Source of the DNA: an uncultured Clostridia bacterium
GTDB lineage: Bacteria; Bacillota; Clostridia; HGM11514
Direction of reading: 5' to 3'
DNA length: 12,731 nucleotides
NCBI GenBank assembly: GCA_934489915.1
Contig: CAKSSZ010000027.1
Span: 1-12,731, forward strand
The notes beneath the pieces were generated by a model. It made no database searches, was not told the origin of the DNA, and saw nothing but the letters and a program-made list of their open reading frames with translations. The translations under genes and the position numbers were made by a program. This document shows positions 11,826-12,731 of the stretch, piece by piece. The number at the start of each line of letters is the position of its first letter. Position 1 is the first letter of the stretch.

Positions 11826-12731
11826 ATGGGAAAGATCAGAACCCGCTTTGCCCCCAGTCCAACAGGCTATATGCACATCGGCAATCTGCGCACGGCATTA
11901 TATGCCTATTTGCTTGCCAAGCATGACGGAGGCGATTTTATTTTAAGAATTGAGGATACCGACCAGGAACGGTATGTGGAAGGTGCAGTCGAGGTCATTT
12001 TCAACAGTCTGAAAAGCGCCGGACTGATCCACGACGAAGGCCCCGATGTGGGCGGTGATTACGGTCCTTATGTACAAAGTGAACGGCGGGGCATTTATCT
12101 GGAATATGCAAAAAAACTGGTGGAGCTGGGCGGCGCCTACTACTGCTTCTGCGATGAGGAACGCTTAGAGCAGGTGAGAGCGGCACAGCGGGAAGCGAAG
12201 CAAACCCCCAAATATGACGGTCACTGCAAAGCGCTGACCGCCGAAGAAGTGGCACAAAAGCTGGCAGCCGGCACCCCTTATGTCATCCGGCAAAAAATTC
12301 CGGAGGAGGGGGCTACCTCCTTTGACGATGTGGTTTACGGTCATATTTCAATTGATAACAACGAGTTAGACGAGGGCGTTCTGCTGAAATCAGACGGCCT
12401 CCCCACTTACAATTTTGCCAATGTGGTGGACGATCACCTGATGGGGATTACCCATGTCATCCGCGGGAGCGAGTATCTCACCTCCACCCCGAAATATAAT
12501 TTGCTTTACCGTGCCTTCGGCTGGGAGCCTCCTGTTTATATTCATGTGGCGCCGATTGTGAAAGAAGGGGGCGCCAAGTACAGCAAGCGGAACGGGGACG
12601 CTTCCTATGAAGATTTCTTAAAGATGGGCTATTTGAAGGAAGCGGTCATTAATTATATTGCCCTGCTGGGCTGGAACCCGGGCACAGAGCAGGAAATTTT
12701 CTCGATGGACGGGCTGATCAAAGCCTTTGGG
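11826..12731 (+). CDS. gltX: Glutamyl-tRNA synthetase, N-terminal 302 residues
   Basis: Charges tRNA-Glu with glutamate; class I synthetase. Only the catalytic part and the beginning of the next domain are visible because the window ends in frame at 12731; the anticodon-binding domain is missing. RTRFAPSPTGYMHIGN carries the HIGH motif (HIGN, 17-20). The KMSKS counterpart is KYSKRNGD (251-258), where the common KLSKRHGD has lost its histidine to asparagine. C107, C109, Y130 and C134 match the zinc-site pattern known from E. coli GluRS. ATG 11826 has AAAGGAG (11810-11816) nine bases before. Whether the enzyme discriminates tRNA-Glu from tRNA-Gln cannot be judged without the C-terminal part. 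Confidence 0.96.
   Translation, partial: MGKIRTRFAPSPTGYMHIGNLRTALYAYLLAKHDGGDFILRIEDTDQERYVEGAVEVIFNSLKSAGLIHDEGPDVGGDYGPYVQSERRGIYLEYAKKLVELGGAYYCFCDEERLEQVRAAQREAKQTPKYDGHCKALTAEEVAQKLAAGTPYVIRQKIPEEGATSFDDVVYGHISIDNNELDEGVLLKSDGLPTYNFANVVDDHLMGITHVIRGSEYLTSTPKYNLLYRAFGWEPPVYIHVAPIVKEGGAKYSKRNGDASYEDFLKMGYLKEAVINYIALLGWNPGTEQEIFSMDGLIKAFG

Overview
The window looks like a chromosomal segment of a gut-type clostridium (Bacillota, class Clostridia; perhaps an Oscillospiraceae/Ruminococcaceae relative). The reasons are strong AGGAGG ribosome sites, TTGACA/TATAAT promoters, hairpin plus T-run terminators, an L-box lysine riboswitch, an EF-P gene followed by a CD1247-like zinc-ribbon gene, and a small protein resembling the Spo0A C-terminal domain. 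The genes are mostly housekeeping. I see no transposase, phage gene, CRISPR array, tRNA or rRNA.

Left part, + strand (1-4670): the 3' end of a right-handed beta-helix (polygalacturonase-like) gene; metK, whose core promoter sits exactly in the loop of the preceding gene's terminator and whose short leader can form a pseudoknot next to its ribosome site; then a lysine riboswitch with terminator controlling a three-gene polar amino acid ABC importer (lipoprotein, permease, ATPase). The riboswitch makes lysine the best guess for the substrate. Two strong back-to-back hairpins close the unit.

Middle part, - strand (4692-7036): efp and the downstream CD1247-like gene form one transcript. About 200 bases rich in inverted repeats lie between the efp promoter region and a 70-residue Spo0A-C-like gene, which has its own clean promoter. 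Upstream of that is an ImmA/IrrE-type metallopeptidase anchored by one membrane span, with a Cys/His domain on the far side.

Right part (7184-12731): a four-gene - strand operon with overlapping or tightly spaced genes, namely class I/II aminotransferase, trpS, tagO/wecA and wecB/mnaA. The last two supply lipid-linked GlcNAc and UDP-ManNAc for a wall glycopolymer. The operon ends at a terminator before the ImmA gene. It is transcribed divergently from gltX (5' part only), and the two promoters have -35 boxes overlapping by five bases on opposite strands.

The most promising candidates for something undescribed are the metK leader pseudoknot together with the promoter-in-terminator arrangement, the membrane-tethered ImmA-like protease, and the structured intergenic region at 5842-6029. 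All three are sequence-only inferences.
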